Positions 60,717-64,000 of a stretch of 64,000 bases of DNA are shown here, in pieces. Positions within the stretch are counted from its first letter, which is position 1; each line of letters starts with the position of its first letter. The translations under genes were made by a program, and so were the position numbers. The DNA is from Oceanirhabdus sp. W0125-5 (GTDB taxonomy: Bacteria; Bacillota; Clostridia; Clostridiales; Clostridiaceae). Location: assembly GCF_027938815.1 (NCBI RefSeq), contig NZ_CP115913.1, positions 5,056,001 through 5,120,000 of the forward strand, written 5' to 3'. The notes under the pieces were generated by a model that made no database searches, was not told where the DNA came from, and worked only from the letters and a program-made list of their open reading frames with translations.

Positions 60717-61736
60717 CTATAAAGCCTTTCCAAACTCAGCACTATCTTCTCTTATACCATTCTCTAAACGCTCTCTTAATCCAGGCATCCACTCTGGTTC
60801 ATTCTCTACAGTTTCTTCACACGACCTTACAGTACGCATATATCCATATAAATTTCCAAACCTTTTGAATACATCATAATGTTTAAATATTTCTTCATCT
60901 ATTTCCTTCTCACTTCTATATCCTTCTAAGAATGCCTGTTGGAAGGACTCCTTGTCCTCTGAATCAACTTCTTCTGATATACTCTCTAGCGCTTGTACAA
61001 TATCCATCACAAACCAATGATACATAGAATCATCAAAATCAATCACTGTCATATTATCATTCTCATCATTATAAATAATATTATCTAATTCAAAATCATA
61101 ATGTATCAATCCAAAGTTTGAATCGTCTATTTGTAAAGTTAAGAAGAACTCTTTCAGTAGCTCCAATTCCTTGAGAGCTAGCTCATCTTGTATTGACTTT
61201 AGATACTTCTTTATTCTTTCAAATATATCTAAATAACTCGGCCTATTTTTCTTATCACACTTTTTACTCAGATTATGTAACCTTGCTAAATTCTTACCGT
61301 GTTCATACATTATCTTTTCATTTAACTTTGCATCCTCTAAGCTATCCCCTTTTGCCCCTTTAAACATAGACGCTACATAAGTTCCATATTCAGTTTTTAT
61401 AAGTTCAACTGTCTTATTTGTTTTAGAAGGTACAACTTCTACCGCTTCATACCCTTGAGTTCTTAAATATTGAACAAATTCTATCTCAGATTTAACTTGT
61501 TCAAATTCTTTTTCCTCAACAGGAGCATATCTTAAAAAGAATCTTTCTCCTTCATGTTTTACAATATATATAGTATTTGATGAAGCTCTAACGAATGTAG
61601 TAGCATTTTCACTACTTCTAAAATGTTCCCAACTTTCTTTAGAATCTATATCCATTACTTCATTACCATCTATCCATAATTTCAGAATTAATTCTGCTAA
61701 TTTATCATTATTAATTAAGTGTTTCAATTTCATCAT
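60717..61736 (-). CDS. Phosphotransferase-family (APH-fold) kinase, 339 aa
   Basis: Protein-kinase-like APH fold: N-lobe with VKHEGERFFLRYAP, the catalytic loop LIHYDFELDNIIY (HxDxxxxN) and MTVIDFDDSMYHWFVMD supplying the metal-binding aspartate. ATGATG at 61736. Family members phosphorylate small metabolites such as aminoglycosides, choline, homoserine or sugars. The sequence is close to the general YihE/HomK-like environmental group rather than a known antibiotic-resistance enzyme. Single gene flanked by palindromic repeats. Confidence 0.82.
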   Translation of the reverse strand: MMKLKHLINNDKLAELILKLWIDGNEVMDIDSKESWEHFRSSENATTFVRASSNTIYIVKHEGERFFLRYAPVEEKEFEQVKSEIEFVQYLRTQGYEAVEVVPSKTNKTVELIKTEYGTYVASMFKGAKGDSLEDAKLNEKIMYEHGKNLARLHNLSKKCDKKNRPSYLDIFERIKKYLKSIQDELALKELELLKEFFLTLQIDDSNFGLIHYDFELDNIIYNDENDNMTVIDFDDSMYHWFVMDIVQALESISEEVDSEDKESFQQAFLEGYRSEKEIDEEIFKHYDVFKRFGNLYGYMRTVRSCEETVENEPEWMPGLRERLENGIREDSAEFGKAL

Positions 61737-61935
61737 ATATATGATTCACTCCAAATTTTTTTATTTTTTAAAACCTCCAATCGAAATTAAACTATCAGTT
61801 CGTATGATAACGTGCTTCATTCCGCTCACTCCCTTCTCAAATCTCTAGTCATTACTTATATTCTATAACCTTTTAGAAACAAAAAATAGGTATCATTTGG
61901 TTATAATCAAATAATACCTATTTGTAAAACTTTTA

Positions 61936-62004
61936 GGGGACGGTTCATGAATATTTATATCTCGCTTGTCTACCAGCTTCATACAAAAATTTATGAACCG
62001 TCCC
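61936..62004. repeat. GGGGACGGTTCATAA palindromic repeat, copy 16
   Basis: Full copy whose left arm is GGGGACGGTTCATGAATA; its left ~35 bases are nearly identical to copy 18. Confidence 0.9.
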
Positions 62005-62042
62005 TAACTTGTCCAATCCACAATCATTCCCTTATACCAAAC

Positions 62043-62060
62043 TTTTTATGAATCGTCCCC
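62043..62060. repeat. GGGGACGGTTCATAA repeat, half copy 17, one mismatch
   Basis: Right arm TTATGAATCGTCCCC with C to T inside the core. Confidence 0.7.
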
Positions 62061-62076
62061 AACTTGTACTCTTTAT

Positions 62077-63045
62077 TTATGCCTTATTTATATCTCTATT
62101 TATTGGTCTTCTCATTGATAACAACATCGGATCAAAATATTTTTTCCAAAATTTATTACCATATAAATTTGCAGTCTCAAAATCAACATGAATATATGGA
62201 ATATTATTTTCACGACAATAATCATTTACCCTTTTTAATAAATGAATTCCTACTTTTTTATTTCTATATTCTAATTTTATATATGCACCTATTTCATCTA
62301 TCAAGCCACAGTTTTTTACAGCCATATTTATCACATCGTTATCTTCATTAATACTTAGATTAATAAAACCTATAGGAAGTTCTTTATCCCATGCAATAAA
62401 CACATTATTTTTTACTATAAAAGCTTTAATTTCCTCTTTAGAATACTTGTCTCTCTTTAAAAACAATGGTGCTGATTCATAATACTCATTTGATTCCTCT
62501 ACAAGTTCATATAAAACATCAATATTTTCAATAGTAGCTTTTCTGATCTCACATATAGATTTTTCACTTGAACTAATATTTGAGTCATTAAATGCATCAA
62601 TTAAATATGAACCATAACCTAATTCAAATAAAACGTTTTTTAACTTAACATCATTAAAAAATATAGTCCATAAATGATTAAAAATATTTTTCTTAACCCA
62701 TTCATGTGAAATACTTTTATATAATTCTAAATATACTCTTTCTTTATATTCTTCAACAACAGCGTGTCCAATTGCAGGACAAAATGCTGAGTTTTCTCCA
62801 TGGAAAGGGAAAACATCATATGCTAAAAAACCTACCACCTTATTATCCAATTTTGCAACAATAGCATTATTATTTTTTATCTTCCAATTTAAAAATCTTT
62901 CAACTGATTCTTTGTCATTTTTCCAAAATGAAGGAAATGAACTATTATCACAATACCTTTTATATTGATTATGCCATATTTCTTTTGCCTCATTTACATC
63001 TGAAAATTCCATATTACTTATTTTAAAATTATTAACCATTCTCAT
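62077..63045 (-). CDS. Double-GNAT-domain acetyltransferase, 322 aa
   Basis: ATG at 63045 after TAGGAGG. Two GNAT-type halves: residues ~8-165 with IVAKLDNKVVGFLAYDVFP and IGHAVVEEYKERVYLELYK, and ~185-320 with VFIAWDKELPIGFINLSI, IGAYIKLEYRNKKVGIHLLKR split around the acetyl-CoA loop, and a final YIHVDFETANLYGNKFWKK. The C-terminal half keeps a better RxxxxG acetyl-CoA motif; the N-terminal half may be the non-catalytic or regulatory one, as in mycothiol-synthase-type proteins. Substrate unknown. Confidence 0.8.
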   Translation of the reverse strand: MRMVNNFKISNMEFSDVNEAKEIWHNQYKRYCDNSSFPSFWKNDKESVERFLNWKIKNNNAIVAKLDNKVVGFLAYDVFPFHGENSAFCPAIGHAVVEEYKERVYLELYKSISHEWVKKNIFNHLWTIFFNDVKLKNVLFELGYGSYLIDAFNDSNISSSEKSICEIRKATIENIDVLYELVEESNEYYESAPLFLKRDKYSKEEIKAFIVKNNVFIAWDKELPIGFINLSINEDNDVINMAVKNCGLIDEIGAYIKLEYRNKKVGIHLLKRVNDYCRENNIPYIHVDFETANLYGNKFWKKYFDPMLLSMRRPINRDINKA

Positions 63046-63096
63046 TACCTCCTAAAAATAAAGCTTACATCCAAGCTAGTCAAACGTGGCATGTTA

Positions 63097-63166
63097 GGGA
63101 CGGTTCATGAATATTTATATCTCGCTTATCCTACTATGTTCATAATAAAATTTATGAACCGTCCCC
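63097..63166. repeat. GGGGACGGTTCATAA palindromic repeat, copy 18
   Basis: Full copy. Its GGGACGGTTCATGAATATTT start and following TATATCTCGCTT match copy 16, indicating recent copying. Confidence 0.9.
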
Positions 63167-63223
63167 AACTTAAAAACTTAAATATTTTACCCTCATTACC
63201 CTTAAAGTAACTTTTTATGATCT

Positions 63224-64000
63224 TTACTTAGCTTGTCTTCTTAGTTCCCACAAATCATCATCCATTATCAATTCATAATTCACTATTACTTCTTTTTCTC
63301 TACATAAACTATATACTTCATCCATATCTTGATGTTTTCCTATTATATAAATAGGTATGCTTAATTGGTTATCTTTATCTATTCTCAATTTTTTTATGTC
63401 AATTGCGCAACCTTCTTCACTTAATCTTATAATCTTATTAAGTATTTCATCTCCTATATAATCAATGTTAAAATTATATAGTCTTTTAATTTTAGAATTT
63501 ATTACTCCATATATTATATCTTTATAATCTTCTTCATTTCTATAGTAAGTGTGGTTATACCAACCATCATCATGTGCCAAATATACAAACCTATTGCTCA
63601 ACTTTTCGAATAAAGGTTTATTTATTGGCTTTCCTAATTTACCTAAATATAATAACTCTGCAACTTCAATTGGTTTAAGTTTATTAAGGTTCTCTTCATC
63701 TTCAAAATCTACCCAACAGAAATCTCCATAGCTATATACATTTTCTTCAATAAACTCATTTAAATCCGCTTTATCGCTATACTGACACCTTGTGTTAAAA
63801 TCAAATCCACTTCCCCAATAATTCCCTTCTATCACTAATAAATAATTAGGTTTTTCCTTTAACGCTAAAATAAATTCTTTAAACTCTATTCCATAAGAAA
63901 CAACTTCCTTATTACATATATTGTAATTTATATAAATCAAATCTCTTATGTCGCTCTTAACTTTTTTCTTAAATATTAATCTCTTTATTAATACTAAAGG
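63224..64000 (-). CDS. Protein of unknown function, N-terminus beyond window edge
   Basis: The minus frame from the stop at 63224 is open to the right edge (about 258 codons shown), so the start lies outside; the TTG at 63940 has no good ribosome site and is not needed. Visible motifs: EGNYWGSGFDFNTRCQYSD, a tract rich in acidic residues (WVDFEDEENLNKLKPIE), LAHDDGWYNHTYYRN, and a final MDDDLWELRRQAK. No signal peptide or membrane helix in the visible part. I do not recognise the family. Confidence 0.6.
   Translation of the reverse strand, partial: PLVLIKRLIFKKKVKSDIRDLIYINYNICNKEVVSYGIEFKEFILALKEKPNYLLVIEGNYWGSGFDFNTRCQYSDKADLNEFIEENVYSYGDFCWVDFEDEENLNKLKPIEVAELLYLGKLGKPINKPLFEKLSNRFVYLAHDDGWYNHTYYRNEEDYKDIIYGVINSKIKRLYNFNIDYIGDEILNKIIRLSEEGCAIDIKKLRIDKDNQLSIPIYIIGKHQDMDEVYSLCREKEVIVNYELIMDDDLWELRRQAK

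Noticed and set aside
37105-63166. Palindromic repeats as ordinary rho-independent terminators
   Set aside because: They lack consistent T tracts, occur also as single arms, keep a constant GGGGACGGTTC core regardless of gene orientation and vary in the loop, which fits a mobile repeat better.

Overview
The window is AT-rich, densely coded DNA with strong AGGAGG-type ribosome binding sites, Rho-independent hairpin terminators, a T-box leader on argS and Firmicutes-type families throughout. Together with spore-surface genes this points to an endospore-forming Clostridium. No rRNA, tRNA or CRISPR array was seen. One gene is cut by each edge: a heparinase II/III-family protein on the left and a protein of unknown function on the right.

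Positions 1-35,000 look like one large locus for a spore-surface layer. It holds eleven proteins with a SPOCS/DUF3794-type domain, recognised by a recurring VHxAHFxxPF motif. Two are ~1,630-residue paralogues with an unknown N-terminal module, two DUF11-type domains, nine Ig-like modules and a C-terminal SPOCS domain, and they have no signal peptide. Six are stand-alone domains. Three share a distinctive N-terminal leader and carry fast-evolving low-complexity or tandem-repeat tails. Interleaved are two cysteine-rich proteins, two coiled-coil proteins, and a glycan toolkit: two GT2 transferases, a CgeB-like transferase, a pyruvyl-transferase-like protein, a GT14 transferase, a DUF707-like protein, the CDP-deoxyhexose genes rfbF-rfbG-rfbH and an RmlC-like cupin. 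Seven transcription units here are preceded by mACm-N15/16-CATAnnnTA, the pattern of the late mother-cell factor sigma-K. I infer that the proteins are made in the mother cell and assembled on the spore from outside, which would explain the absence of signal peptides. An IS3-family element (20429-21889) sits inside the loop of a terminator, and a DUF3343/cysteine desulfurase pair lies next to it.

Positions 35,000-64,000 are general accessory and housekeeping DNA: an HD-GYP phosphodiesterase, an S66 peptidase, a TIM-barrel protein, a transglutaminase-like lipoprotein, a GNAT enzyme, argS with its T-box, a hydrolase, a methyltransferase, an HTH-TPR regulator, an amidohydrolase, an HD-PhzF fusion, a metallophosphoesterase, a full arsenic operon (arsR-acr3-arsC-arsD-arsA) with a second arsR behind a phospholipase-like gene, a nucleotide-sugar dehydrogenase, a CPCC protein, an APH-fold kinase and a double-GNAT protein.

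The right part is studded with 18 full or half copies of a palindromic intergenic repeat (GGGGACGGTTCATAA ... TTATGAACCGTCCCC). None occurs left of position 37,000. A Y1/REP-associated tyrosine transposase gene lies between two of these copies and is the likely agent of their spread. A second repeat family, ~100-bp hairpins starting TATAGAGATTC, occurs three times, with a related terminator at 17095.
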